64,000 nucleotides of DNA from Lactarius indigo (lineage: Eukaryota; Basidiomycota; Agaricomycetes; Russulales; Russulaceae), in assembly GCA_025766275.1 (NCBI GenBank), contig JAFKAC010000050.1, positions 310,001 through 374,000 on the forward strand, read 5' to 3'. Below the pieces are notes generated by a model, which was not told the DNA's origin, searched no databases, and was given only the letters and a program-made list of their open reading frames with translations. Shown piece after piece: positions 34,793 through 47,600 of the stretch. Each line of letters starts with the position of its first letter. The stretch's first letter is position 1. The position numbers and the translations under genes were made by a program.

Positions 34793-35814
34793 ATTGTGCT
34801 CAGGTCTATCATATCCGAGTATTTGTCTCTCGTAAAGATCTACTACCACTACGTGTTGTATCCCTACTTACATCTCTATCCCGCTGTTCAAACAAATGTG
34901 CTCAGCATCAGTCCGTTCGTTCGCGCAAGGGTCAATCACGTGATATTGATGGGTGCCAGTGTTAGCAAAACGATCTCGCTTTGATCGTAACTTCCCCATC
35001 ATTTTGAGACTGTGGCCATATTATGTGGCTATCAAAAAAGAAAAGCTACGATAGGGTGGCCATTTTCTTTCATGTCGGTGTTGGAAGTACGAGAGCACGT
35101 CTTCTCTCCGCTCCGCATTCTGTCCGTCGATGGTCCCTCTTGATTGATTGCACAAACTTTTTTATAGCACATTGACAACCAGAAATGATCGATGACGCAC
35201 ACATGTTGGCCGCATTATAGACACTCGGGAGGACGTCATGCCGAGAAGGTAAGAACACCCTTGACGCATCCACAGAAAGTTAGTTTGAACGATAACGGGC
35301 CCAGACTGATCCCCGGTGGGCGTCTGGGCCTGCGCTCTCCTTCCCTCTCTTCTTTTGCTTATCACGGGGGCATCTTCCATTGAGAAGAACTATCTAAGTA
35401 GATGTTACTGTAGGCGCGACGTCCCCTCAGTTAGAAAGAGCACCTTGCGTAGGAAGACTGAATATTTCGTCGTTGGGTCAACTCGACCGACACAAGTGCA
35501 TCTTGAACAGTAGCCACAATACTTGATTGCGTGCAGTAGTCGTGACGTCGTGAGAGAAGGATCGAATTGAGTATTACGGCGTTTGCGGTCGACCGGTTGA
35601 ACGTTGACCAGCTTAACCCGCCTCCTGAGTCATCCCAGTGTTTTCCACGCAAGAGTCGGCCTAGAACTCTCCTTCTTGACGGTGTAGTCATGGCCCTGGG
35701 CTAGTCCGCCAGCCCTCTGCGAATGCGTGGGTGCTAGCTGTCGCCTTCCTAATTCGCATTGTAAATTGCTTGCCACTCCGATACCCACACGACCACTCAT
35801 TCTTGCCAACCTCC
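34793..35814. other. Intergenic stretch
   Basis: No gene supported on either strand; open frames are short and without motif. Confidence 0.4.
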
Positions 35815-38320
35815 ATGGCGGCCTCCACCGGGGCCTCGAAGAATTGGTATACCGAGCTATCGAGCATCCCCGCTTACGCTTCTGCACGGTTCCTTTCCGA
35901 CAAGGGTGAGCCGCAGACGTTCACTCCTATCCCTTTGCTCATACGCAACCGTTATCTAACTTGTTGGGGTTTTCCGTACTGCATGGTGCGATAGTCCTTC
36001 AGGTCGTCTCGTCTACGCAGGACCACACGCGCAATGTCAACCGCACGACGAGCAAGACATTCTTCATCCAGCCGAATAGGTCGGACGGAACCTTCACCGT
36101 TATCGCTTCCGCTGCTCAGGACGTGTCGCCCGAGGTCATCGCCACGGCCGTCTCGCCCTCCAGTAAGCTCACCGCCATCCTGCGCGAAACAAACTCGACC
36201 GACAAGAAACGCTTCGTGGAGATATGGGAGGGCGAGAGGCTAGAGGCATCGGTCGACGTGACCAAGGCTCACGGGGCATTCTACACCGACGGTAAGTACC
36301 CCGATCCACCCCTCTCTCATAATACCAAGCATCGTACCTGGAGCCATCATGCCCTGCAGTAGTCCCTGAAACCGCTCCCATCTACAGATCAACTTTCGAC
36401 CCTCGCCTTTTCTCCCTCCGAAACCTCCCTAGTCTACACCGCCGAGGCGAACGCGCCTGAGAATAACACCGACGATCTCTTCTCGAAGTTCCGATTTCTT
36501 CCCGATTACGGCGAGCGATACGTGGGACGGAAGCGCCCAACGCTCTTCCTCGCACGATGGGCACAAAGTGCAGAGTCGCGCGCAGAAGGTGTAATTCCCA
36601 CCGTGCACGACATAGCAGTACCCGCGACCTCCAATGCCTCCATCTCATTCGGCCAAGCGCAGTTCGTGACGGACGACATCCTGCTCGCCACCGGTTACGA
36701 ATTCAGCGAGGACGGACGACGGCTCGGCATCATGGCGTGCTACAACCGCCCCACCGCCATCTGGGAGCTCAAGCTCGACCTCGCGCAGGACGCCATCGTC
36801 GCCCTCTCCGCGACGAAGCTATCCGACCCGACCCGCGCCTCGCGCTCACCGCGGCCCATCCCTGGCACCAGCGCGGCGCTCTGGCTCTCCCACGAGCTCG
36901 GCGGCCCGCACGCGTCCTGCTTTTCGCTGCACAAGTTTGCGAGCACGGCAGGCGCCGAGGCGCCAACGGCGAGCGTCCTCGTGCCCGTCGTCGACAAGAT
37001 ACGGGACGGCTTCATGGACGGCTTCGCGGGGCTATACGTGGACAGCCTGTTGGCGCGCCCGTTTATCCGCACGGGCGGTCGCGCGTACCTGCTCACGCGG
37101 ACGAGCCAGCGCTCCAGACTGGAAGTCATCCTCGTCGACTTGGAGCAGCCTGAGAGCGTCGTGCGCCTCACGCCCGCTGAGTCCAGCGATGACTTGTGGA
37201 GCTGGTCCCCGCTCGCGACGGATGGCCGCAAGTGGGTCCTCGCGTCGCGGAGCGCGCCGACGGTGCCGAATGAGCTGGTCCTCGGCAGGCTCGAGGAGCA
37301 CGGTGGGCGGCCCAGGGTCACCTGGCAGGTCATTGAGATGCCTCCGCTTAGTCGTCGTGGTGAGCAGTCCGATATTGATAAGATCATTGGTCGTCTCTGA
37401 TGTGGTCATCTATAGTGGAGAGTGCTCTCCGCGAGCTAAGGGCATCGGTCCTGGCTATACCCGAACGATACCCGGTTGAGACGATCTTGATCGAGCCAAA
37501 GCGGCGCAAATCCCAGCCGTTGATGACTTTCATACACGGTGGTCCCCACGTCCACATCCCTACGGTCTTCGCGCCCGCTCTCGCTGCGTATGCATTGCAA
37601 GGATGTACGTACCACCTCACCTCCCGTCTTCGAATAGAGGTTAACTTGAAATATAGTCACCCTGAACGTGCCTAATTATACAGGATCGACCGGATTTGGA
37701 GATTATTACGTGCAAAAGTTGGTCGGACGATGTGGTACTCTAGACGTGGAAGACGTGAAGGCCACCGTGGATCACTTAGTGAAGGAGGGCAAGGGGGAGC
37801 ACGGCCCGGGGAAGCAGTTCGTCACCGGGGGAAGCCACGGCGGTTTCCTCACCGCCCACCGTGAGTCCTGCTATCCTACCCATCTTCCTAAAATAACCCG
37901 GTGTACGATTTACAAGTCGTCGGACAATATCCGGACACGTTCACCGCCGCGGTGCTACGCAATCCGGTCATCAGCTCCCAGCCATCGAGCACGGACATCC
38001 CCGACTGGTACTTCTCCGAGTTCGGCGTGCGCCCGTCGGTCGAGGCAGAGCAGATGCCGCCCGCGCTCTATGCGCAGCTCTACCCGGCCTCGCCGATCGC
38101 GCACGTGCGCAACGTGCGCGCCCCCGTCCTGCTCCTCCTTGGCACCGAGGACCGCCGCGTCGTCAACGTGCAGGGAAAGGCGTTCTTCCATGCGCTGCGC
38201 GCGCTTGGGAGGGAGGTGGAGTTGCTTGCGTTTGAGGGGGAGGGACATGCGCTTGATGGGGTCGAGGCGACTAGGGTTGGGTGGGAGGCTACTGTGGATT
38301 GGTTTCAGAGGAAGGCGTAG
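35815..38320 (+). CDS. Acylaminoacyl-peptidase (prolyl oligopeptidase family, S9)
   Basis: A cytosolic serine peptidase that removes N-acylated residues from short peptides. The N-terminal part is the beta-propeller (DHTRNVNRTTSKTFFIQ through LFLARWAQSAESRAEG and WSPLATDGRKWVLASRS). The C-terminal part is an alpha/beta-hydrolase: PLMTFIHGGPHVHIP near 37530 (the oxyanion region), VPNYTGSTGFGDYYVQKLVG, the nucleophile elbow GGSHGGFLTAH (Ser near 37833), LRNPVIS, the acid in LLLGTEDRRV (near 38142) and the His in GEGHALDG (near 38245). All three catalytic residues are present. Start ATG 35815 follows a C-rich leader. Several introns of about 50 bp restore the frame, and the large exon from 36390 to about 37360 is unbroken. 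The size and layout match fungal and animal APEH. I see nothing broken. Confidence 0.94.
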
Positions 38321-39732
38321 TGAGGGTCGGCGAGCTTTGTTATCGGCGGGGCCTGCAGTTGCTTGTGTGTAGTGTATCTTAACCTTAACAAAACAAGAAT
38401 AGATATATCGATTGCGTTGGAGTTGTCTTCTTTGCAACCATCACCGCCCCAGCCTTTATGTTTTTTGCATTCACAATTAGCGTTCACGTGACTTTTCTCG
38501 ATGTGGAATTTGATTCCGTTCGCTCACTCGATCGCTAGACTCGTATCCAGCCGTTCGAATGAGGATCGATGTATTGATGAGGAGTCGCAAGCAACTGGAT
38601 TTAGACGGTCTGAGGCGGGGCGAGGCACGAGCGGTGCCTTAGAGCAGGGTCTTTGAGTGAGCTGGCTAAGCGGCACATGGTACATTCTTTCCTTGCCTGC
38701 CGCCATCTGCCCGCCCACTTTTCCAACCGGTCTAGAAATCCGGAATATTTTCTTTTGGCCACCCGCCACACCCTTTTGCCATGGAATCGATGATGCGCTT
38801 CAGCCGATGCCATTCCGATCGCTCCCGGAGGGCCCCACCCACCCGTCGCGACCTCGGCATGACAGCAAAGTCTCATCTTCGATCGAGAAGCGCTTCGCGC
38901 TTTGGCCCGTTCTCTCTACACTGTTGAATTACCCCAGGCCTTCTTAATTACCTACAACGCTTGTACACAGTCCCCCGAATTACCTGCCCGAATCAAACCA
39001 TAGCCGATCATTCTCCTCCGGCGTCGTCAAACGTTTTGTAGCACGCGTCGGCGAGACCTCTCCCCCTGCTCGCCGACGCCGCACAAAACCCACCCTCAAG
39101 CAAACCGCCGACTCGCAAAGACGCTCTATATCGAGCGTCCCGGGCCGGCGCAGCCGACACGGCACATTATCACGTGAGTTCTCAGTGCAAGTCACGAGGT
39201 CCACCCTGTTCGCGAATCGCTTATCCCTTGGCTTATCCCCGCCAGAGTTGCCCTCGACGACGAATTGACTCGTGTTTCTCACTGGACGCAAGCAATCGAG
39301 GTGACACAAATGGACAAAAGGACCGCGTCATACAAAGACCCAGGGCCGGAAATGAAACGAGAAGGTACCAAGAGAGGCTTGGCCCGCACTTGGCCGTGAA
39401 AAAAAAGCGCCGGGTCTTCGGCGGGTAGTGGAGGAAACTGTGTAGAATCAGACAAACGGGTGACAAGATCGCGATGACGACGGGGTGGACGAGGGCCACA
39501 CGTCGACGTGAATACCCCCCCATCGCGAATTAACCTGTTTCGTGCAGCCCCGACGATATCGAAACCCAGTGTTGTTGAGTGACCCGTGGTTTTACCCTCT
39601 ATGATTATTACGTCAATGCTGCTCTTGGAAATGTCTCTTTGTCCTGGCTAGGTTTTTCGGTGTCTTTTCGGGTCCTCTGGATCTCTAGCCTTCTTAAGGC
39701 GCCCGACGCCTTCTCAGTGAATCCCTCGTAAC
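38321..39732. other. Intergenic stretch
   Basis: No gene supported. The last 70 bp before the sedolisin carry the block TCTGGATCTCTAGCCTTCTT (about 39675-39695), which recurs upstream of a sedolisin fragment near 43014. Confidence 0.4.
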
Positions 39733-41782
39733 ATGCACTACCACTTTCTGCTCTCTGTACTCTCCGTCCTCGCTGTTGCTAGGCCTCTCAGTGATCGTGC
39801 GCAGCACCTTTCACCACGTTGGGACGACACGCGTATCAAGCACGCATGGGATGCTGTCCCGGTAGCCTGGGGAAGTCTGGGACCACCACCTGCTGGCTTT
39901 ACGATCGACCTCAGCATAGCCCTCAAGCCCCACGACGAGAATGCCCTGATCGACGCGCTCTACGAGGTCAGTACTCCTGGGCACTCAAAGCACGTCTTTT
40001 CCACCAAATTGCTCCACCCACGCATTTACTCACGTGTGTGACCGCTCTACTACAGATACGGCGCATATCTGACAAAGGAGCAGGTCGCCAACCTCGTCAC
40101 GCCCCGCCCAGATACACTCGAGCTCGTCAACTCTTGGCTCGAATATCGCGGCGTGCCACTCTCCTCCGTTTCAATGACACACGGTGGCGGCTGGCTGACG
40201 CTCACCGGGGTCCCCGTGTCCACGGCCAACGATCTCCTCGGCGCGTCGTACCAGCACTTTCTGCATGCCGAGACGAACGAGACCGTTCTCCGCACGATCA
40301 GCTACGCGCTCCCCGCGGTTCTGCACGCCCACGTACAAACCGTCGTGCCAACGACGTTCTTTGGCTCTCCACAGACGCCACGGCAGACACCGCGGGTGCG
40401 CCGCAATGGTGTTGAGACGCCGCAGGCGAATTATGTCACTCCTTCGTACCTGCGCTGGATGTACAACACGTTGGCCTACGTACCATCTGCGGCGGACCGG
40501 AACGTCTTTGGGACTGTGGGCTTCAAAGGGAGGTACGCGAGCCAGGACGATCTGACAATATTCATGAAGAAGTATCGCCCCGATGGGTCCGAGCATGCGA
40601 CCTTCGAGGTCATCCAAGTCGACGGCGGCAAGTTCGATTCAAAAAACCCCAGGACCGAGGGGAATCTCAACGTTCAATATGCGGTGGCCATGACGTACAA
40701 TACTCCGCAGATATACTATAGCACCAGTGCCACGGTCGATCCGATCGTCGCCTGGTTCGCCTACATGCTCGGTGTGAAGGACCCAGATGTCCCGCAGACG
40801 ATCAGCACGACGTACGGCGTCGCCGAGCAGCTCGTCCCGGAAGATTATGCAATAGGAGTATGCCTCTTATACGCGCATCTTGGCGCGCGCGGCGCCAGTG
40901 TCCTCTATGCGAGCGGTAATTGGGGCGTCGGCAAAGGAAGTTGCAAAGTCAAGGACAGGTCTGGCAATGTCCAAGCCGAGTTCCGCCCCACCTTCCCTGC
41001 ATCCTGTGCGCAGTGACTTTTTACCCTTGCAAACCATAGTTACGAGTCACTCACTCTTGCCGTCGCACTTTCACAGGTCCCTACGTCACCGCTGTCGGCG
41101 GCACGACGGGCGACGACCCCGAAAAAGCAGCGGACCTCTCTGGGGGCGGTTTCTCGAAACACTTTTCGCGCCCGCCATACCAGAAAAATGTTGTGCCTGC
41201 ATATATCCAGAGCATTGGAGACCAGTATCAAAACCGCTATAAGTGCGTTCGCTGCTACGACCTGAAAAAAAAAACCCCCCGAGCGGCGCTTATTTGGTAA
41301 TATTTGTAGCGCTAAGGGCCGCGGCCTCCCCGACATCGCCGCGCAGGCCCTCGGATACGTGACAATTAGCAACGGGGAAATCGTATACAGGCAGGGGACG
41401 AGCTGCTCGACGCCCGTTCGTCTTTCCCTTCTCCCTTCTCCCTGTACCAGCTGACCGCCAACGTCCAGACCGTGGCCGGTATTATCTCGCTGCTGAATGA
41501 CTACCAGCTGTCCCACGGCAAGTACCCGCTCGGCTTCCTCAATCCCTGGCTGTACGGAAATGCTCTCACTGGAAAGGGCTTTAACGACATCACGTCTGGC
41601 TCGAACCCGGGGTGTGACACCGATGGTTTCTCGGCGACTGCCGGATGGGATCCTGTGCGTCCCGCCAGATTTTATTTTAACGCTGGCTGACTCTGCCTAT
41701 GTAGGTTACGGGTCTTGGGACGCCCAACTTTCAGAAACTGGTGGGCACATTGCCGGACACCTGGGTGGGCGGACCATATTAA
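39733..41782 (+). CDS. Sedolisin (S53, tripeptidyl-peptidase-like) with altered active-site acids
   Basis: A secreted protease-family protein. It has a signal peptide (HYHFLLSVLSVLAVARPLS), an S53 pro-domain (IDLSIALKPHDENALIDALYEV, YGAYLTKEQVANLV) and a catalytic domain with QTISTTYGVAEQLVPEDYA, GPYVTAVGGTTG, GLPDIAAQ, GTSCSTP (Ser codon at 41401) and a GWDPVTGLGTPNF calcium-site C-terminus. Two conserved acids differ from the family pattern. The catalytic E-A-N-L-D motif reads E-G-N-L-N (Asn codon 40669-40671) and the oxyanion S-G-D-S-G reads S-G-N-W-G (Asn codon 40918-40920). The Glu and the Ser remain. All introns, including those at about 41411 and 41654, splice in frame, so the gene is open end to end. 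It is probably weakly active or inactive; a role as a non-proteolytic secreted protein is possible. Three broken relatives follow. Confidence 0.92.
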
Positions 41783-42139
41783 GGGATCAGTTTAAGGTCA
41801 TGATGACAGTACTTGCCAGCTGGGGTCGTTTCAGAGTCTTACAACAACATTGTTGTAACGTCATTATCCAACTTCCACCAAACTGGCTGTGTTGCGTTGC
41901 AAGTCATGAGAAGACGGATCACTTCAAGTTCATGACATTAGAGAGGAATGGCGACACACGCGTCCCAACGCATCCCAGCAATTATATTTTGTAATTGGAA
42001 ATTCGTAGAGAATCTGGCGGTAAATCCGGTAGTATGTGCTACATATGTTCAAAAAATCAGGCGACCGAAGACCTGTGACCTGCGGGGCCTGCAATCAGCC
42101 AACGTCGAAAGTTAAGAGGCAACAAATCTGGCGGAACTC
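41783..42139. other. Spacer between intact and first broken sedolisin
   Basis: Nothing recognised; the intact gene and the broken copy converge here. Confidence 0.35.
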
Positions 42140-42954
42140 ACAGGATCTCATCCAGTGATGGCAAGGAGTCTATGAGTCCCACAGCCCAGATTCGAGCCAG
42201 ACGTGTCACCGGGACACATGAGGCCGGCACCGTACAACCAGGGGTTGAGGAAGCTGAGTGGGGCTTCCCGTTCGTAAGCTGGGTCGTCATCGAGCAGCGA
42301 GAAAATGACCATCTGCCTGGATCTATGCATCGGCAGTCAGCTGGATGCTCGAGGATGGAAGTCGTAGAGAAAACGGACGGGTACAGAACGGCTTGTGCCC
42401 CGAGCACGTTCCTTGTCGCCTTTAAGGAAGACCAGGAATCAGTCGGATCGTGTCACGAATGCAAACGCACGTCAAGACTGACTCAATAACCGAGGTTGTA
42501 GACGAGGTGGTTGGATTGGGACACGAACATTCCATTGAACTTCAGCGAACTGCCGCCGCGTATCGCTGAGATGGACGAGGTACGCAGTAGTATTCAAGCT
42601 AGTTGTTGACGAGCTTGAGCATGGGGCGACCCGCTCCTTGGACCGACATACGCCATATCTGCACCAGAGCGGTAACAAACAGTAAGTATATGCGTGAGCG
42701 AATGAATAGTGGAGAGGGGTATTGTTGACCTCGTAGAGCACGTCGATCAAGGCATTTTCGCGGCGGGGCTTGAGTGCAACATGAAGATTGACCGCGTTAC
42801 CGGTCTGTGTGTTGCCCAGGCTCTCCCAGTTCACCTCGGTTATATCCCAAGAGTGCGTTGTGTGCATGTCGTCCCGACAGGGTGAAGGGGCCGTCACGAA
42901 GTCGCCAAGAGCAATTGCTGGCACGGTAAGTATAGCAAGCCAACAGTAGCGCAT
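42140..42954 (-). pseudogene. Sedolisin pseudogene, catalytic core deleted
   Basis: From ATG 42954 it reads a signal peptide (RYCWLAILTVPAIALGDFV) and pro-domain NLHVALKPRRENALIDVLYEV. A pro-domain remnant (RYGVCRSKERVAP and, in another frame, LKLVNN followed by a stop) comes next. The sequence then jumps to the C-terminal SFLNPWLYGAGLMCPGDTSGSNLGCGTH and GLDP-like end. The catalytic Glu, Asp and Ser regions are missing. It is read opposite to the intact gene. Confidence 0.82.
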
Positions 42955-43139
42955 AGTCAGGTAAAGGAGATCGCCTAGACAATATTTAAGTTTTGAGTTT
43001 AAGAACGAAGGATTTCTGGACCTCTAGTCTTCTTCAAAAGTAGCAAAAACCCTTTGTATCGTTACAGTTGACACCGCCTTGGCGAAACCCTGTAGCCATC
43101 GGGTGCCACCTTTTCTTGGTGCCCTCTGTCCCCGCTAGG

Positions 43140-43440
43140 CTCGGTGACTTCGTGATACTCCTGCGCCACGCTGGGATGACATGCGTGTGAAGCGTGCACA
43201 GAATGCCGTCCTGGCGACCTGGAAGGGCTTGGGACCCCCACCCGCAGACGCCGCGATCGACCTCAGCATTGCCCTCAAGCCCCACAACGAGAACGCCTTG
43301 ATTGACGCGCTCTACGAGGTCAGCAATCCAGTGCTACCGATCTCCTCGGCGCGTCGTATCAGCACTTCCTGCGTGCCGAGGACAAACGAGACATTTCACC
43401 GCAAGGTCAGCTAACGTGCTCCCCCCGCGGTTCTGCAACT
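43140..43440 (+). pseudogene. Sedolisin pro-domain fragment
   Basis: VKRAQNAVLATWKGLGPPPADAAI continues as DLSIALKPHNENALIDALYEVSN, nearly identical to the intact gene. In another frame, TDLLGASYQHFLRAE (near 43340) matches its pro-domain further on, after a deletion. There is no catalytic domain. The upstream block near 43014 (TCTGGACCTCTAGTCTTCTT) matches the region before the intact gene, so promoter and 5' part were copied together. Confidence 0.8.
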
Positions 43441-43499
43441 CTCGTGTCTTTGGCTCTCTGCGTCCGCCGCGGCAGCGCCTTGGATTGCTAACCTTATAG

Positions 43500-43717
43500 G
43501 GCACATCGATCAGGGCATGCCCGTGGTGGGGCTTGAGAGCAACGTGAAGGTCAGTCGTGGTGCCGGTCGGCGGGCTGCCCAGGCTCCCCCATTTCACCAG
43601 GGTGGCATTCCGGGAGTGCTGCTTCATGTACATGTCGTCCGAACGGTGTGAGGGCGTCGCAAGGCTACCAAGGGTAACGGCAGAAAGAACGAAGAGTATA
43701 GAGCCGACGGTGGTGCA
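43500..43717 (-). pseudogene. Sedolisin N-terminal fragment, inverted
   Basis: From the ATG at 43717, broken signal-peptide sequence leads into VKWGSLGSPPTGTTTDLHVALKP, then HHGHALIDVPYKVSN, the pro-domain start in a shifted frame. It ends where the preceding plus-strand fragment begins to diverge. The leader TCTCCT(A/T)TAC..(A)ACTATGC resembles that of the pseudogene at 42954, so these two are closest relatives. Confidence 0.78.
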
Positions 43718-44510
43718 TAGTTACGTATAGGAGACCACCAAAGTGGCGTCTAAGATACAAAGAACTTCGAGAGGATGAGAACGCTGAAGGTTCAAGTAGC
43801 CCTAAGGAATGGGATGCACTTATGGTGCATTTCGGCCTACATATAGAACCTGGAAGGTAGAATAGAAGCAAGCACAACCGCGGGTTCAACCCTTAAAAGT
43901 ACTCCAAAAGAACAAGGCACTTTCATTTTGCAGAATGTTCCGCAGGTGGTTTCGAGGCGCGGCCTGGAAGTGAAAGGGCATAGTCGGAGTTTGAAGTCGA
44001 GGCGTTCCAGCGGAAGGACACGTTTCGGACGGTCAGACGTTCAGAGTCAACCTCAGGCTCAACTCCTCAACATCCTCAACTACAGTACCGCCCTGACGCC
44101 GCTTCCCGGAAATTCACTCGTCACGGGAATCCGCGTACTCGGGGCCTGTGACTTCTAACTATCACTCTCCGGAAACGACGCATTGGACCGTACTAGCAGT
44201 GTCCCTAATTCTAAACTTTGCCAGTGTCGCGTAGTATTGAATAGGTCCTACCCATGCGCCATTCTCATCGCTGGCCTATTCTTCAAGGAGATATGCGCCT
44301 TGCAATTAGCTGTCGCGGTCGGCCCTCCTGGAACCACTTTCTTACGCGGTGCACCCATTCTGCTCATCCGTTGCATTTGTCACTATAAACGGATAGAAGC
44401 GACTTGGTTTGCTAGCATCTGCTATCCTACGAGTTAGATGGGCTAAACAAGATTGTGTTGAAGTCTGCCGACGACTGTGGATGTCTACTAGTTCAACATT
44501 GACTTTGAGC
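43718..44510. other. Spacer between sedolisin fragments and transposon
   Basis: No gene supported. Open frames of up to 84 codons have no motif. Confidence 0.4.
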
Positions 44511-44527
44511 GCCATCGGGAAAAACCT
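44511..44527 (+). repeat. Left terminal inverted repeat
   Basis: GCCATCGGGAAAAACCT, the exact reverse complement of 51751-51767, 104 bp beyond the transposase stop codon. Confidence 0.85.
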
Positions 44528-44630
44528 CCCACCTTAGCGAGAGATAGCGAAGGTCTAATCGAAAAAACTCGGATAATATATCAATAACGCTGAGTAAACC
44601 TAGCTTATACATTACTTTTCGGGAGATTAT

Positions 44631-47600
44631 CTACAACAACTTAAGATAAATGTACCTGTCACTGAACGGATTCACATAAAAAGTACTACACTGATCTAGT
44701 ACCGAGAAACTATTACAATTATGGGGGCCGACTGGCCCGGTGAGGCGGGGAAGGAGATGCACACTGCAAAGGACACTTTCGACGGGGATGATCGCGGCAC
44801 GCCGGCGATCCTGATGTATCAACCTCGATACCTTATACATCAGGTTGTTGTTGTCTGGTGTAGCTGACAGCGGAGAAAACCACTCCACATAAGCAAGATA
44901 CGATGGAATAGTGGTGTCGGATGATGAAAATAAGTTGGGGATAACCCTGTCAGGGAGTTGGAAGACTACGCGAACTTGCGCAATCCGGTTACCTGAGAAT
45001 GATTAGGTGCATGCAACGATCGAGTTAGGGTTGAAACTCACCGTGATTTCCGTGCATGACGTCTTCATGTCTACCGCGGACAAGTACGGTGTCAAACCGT
45101 GATGGTATGGTGCGCCCACGTGCATCGTTTTGCTCCGGTCGAACAACCACGCTATCGACAACTTCGGAGTTGCCAGAGCTGCCGCTTGATGTGAATTTGA
45201 TTCTGTGAAATACCGGAACTGTTCGGAATGGTAGCAGAGTGTCAGCAGCTCGAGCGCGTAGCACTGCCGCAGAAGCCCCAGGGTGATTGAGCTGAGCGAT
45301 GAAGTCGGCAAGGCAGTCTTGGAAATCCACAGCGCCATATCTTTCAGCGAGGTCTTCAAATGACACGGCCTTGAAGGTCGGATGTTGTGCCATCTTGAGA
45401 AAACGACTGCTTTGTAGGTGCCCAACGGGTGCGGTATGGTTTCGCTGCCGCCACTCGACGTACGTTATGTGGGCCTGTACCTTCTCGCGGCGTTCCACCC
45501 ATGCTGTCATTTGAGGGTATTCATCTTTCCGATTTGTTGCACGGTATGCGTCCTTGGTGAAATCGATGTGCAGGCGCTCCGTTTGCTCCGTGTTGTAATT
45601 GTCAGTAGTGCCAAATAAAGTGATAGAATGGCCGTAATGAAGGAGGCTATGGAGTTTGGGGATGTTGAAATTCTCGTGTACGCCAACGTCAACAAAAATA
45701 TCTTTATTTTGATGGAAAGTTGCGAGGGAGTCCTCGAGGCGTTGGAGTGTCTGTGCTGTATGGGACGGAAACTGCGCGAGATAAATGAAGTTGAGGAGTG
45801 CGCGGGTGGCTCTAACCACACGCGACGGCACCCGCCCACCTGGAAGAGAAATGTCAACAATGAGGCCGATCAGAATTCGGCACATCGCTTTGTGCTCTTT
45901 CCCTGAAATGCGCGAGAGACCGGTAATGCCCTTTGGGAAGAGCGTGATGTGATGATTTGGTGGTAAGCATCGGCACCGCGCGTCGATCTCCCTTGCACCG
46001 AATATAACTGAACTGGTGAGCCATGATACGAGGTGCTTCAAGACACCCTGGAGCAACTGGTGAAGCACATCCGGAGTGATCGAAATGTAGATGTTTGCGA
46101 GTGGGAGGTGTTGCCAAAATGGGTGGTATATGGGCTTGAGACCAGCTTCACGACAAGCCACGTGAAAACCGGACGTGTTTTCGTCCGCCAAAAGAAAGGT
46201 GTCAAATGCATTTGTGAGATCTCGGGCTGGGAATCGAAGGAACTCGCCAAGTCGACCACGAGGAACAGTACATTTGGGACAGCGGCCATTGTAAGTACAT
46301 GTCACGAGCGTCTGCTCAGGGTAGTCGCCAACAAAGGCAGCAAAAATAGGATGGCACCGCCGCCAGGTGCCATCACCGCTCATCATCACAATGCCATCCT
46401 CTCCATACGAATGGATTGGACTTAGTACCTTGTCCATGCACGCGTGAAACAGGTTAGCGAGAGCACGGCGCCGGGCTGCCTTGTTCCCTATACCCTCTAG
46501 TCGCGTTGACGGAATGTAACCGATCAACATTTGGGCTCCCCTAGATGGTTTTCGGCGGATGTCCTTGGGTATATTGCCAATTGTGAGGTAGATCGGATAC
46601 GCGCTCTTCCCGCGGAAGAGCGTAAGTTGTGTCTTGTCAGAGGAGATAATGACGGGAACTACTGTCGCGCCAGGTTGAATCGATTCGAGAGAGGTCTAGA
46701 ATACCAGTGAGTACCTGCATTCAACAAAGGGCTCAGCCACGCACCTGTACGGACCACCACCAGTCCCCGGTATGCATCTCGCTGTAGACTCGACATATCC
46801 GCTCAGCGTCGGCATAGTGTCGCTCTGGAGCGAATACAAGATCTCGTGCGAACTCAGGCTTCCCGAAGAGTGCTTGGATACAAAGTATGATATCGCGATG
46901 GTGAAATTGTAGGTGTTCCCCCCCTACTTCAAGGACGTCGCTCTTGAAGGGGGGAGGGCCCGGCAACTTGTCGATGATGCTGTTCAGCTCATTGCTGGTG
47001 CTGTACGACAAACCGAGCCTTTCGACGACCTTAGGACACTCAGTTGTGCGATAGAAAATCGTATGACGAGATCCGTACCTCAGGAATCGCGAGTAATTCT
47101 GTTACTGCTGAAGACGATGGCCCACGCATCTTGGCCCAACACGCGACCTCCCAATCGCACTGAGATCGAAATGGTGCCCACGCTGCGTCTCCAAGCGCAT
47201 TGCGCATCACCTCATACGCGGACAACCCTTGATTGACACTAGGAACTGGTGCGCCTGGAGATCCGTGAGGAAACCGATCGATAATCAACACACCTGGATG
47301 GGATGACTCTGTTCCAGTCACGACGTAACCTTCTGGGGGCGGTGCTGATGACAGGGTCGCATCAGGAGGTTCCGGATTTGAACTGGCCAAAGATGAGAAG
47401 TTGACGTCCCTAGCTAAAATGTCGAACGCGTTAGTATCCTCTGTGTCAGCCAAATCCTCTGCCACAATTTCGTCACCATCTAGCATGTTTGTATTAGTAC
47501 GACTCGTGGCAAAGTGGAGACTTACCTTCATCCGGTGTCACGGCACTAGAAGCCTCATGTGTTGCCAAGGCATTCTCGTCAGCTGAAAGAGCTTCGGGTT

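Noticed and set aside
36740..37387. 215-codon minus-strand open frame antisense to the acylaminoacyl-peptidase
   Set aside because: A shadow of a GC-rich coding exon; the plus-strand peptidase is certain.
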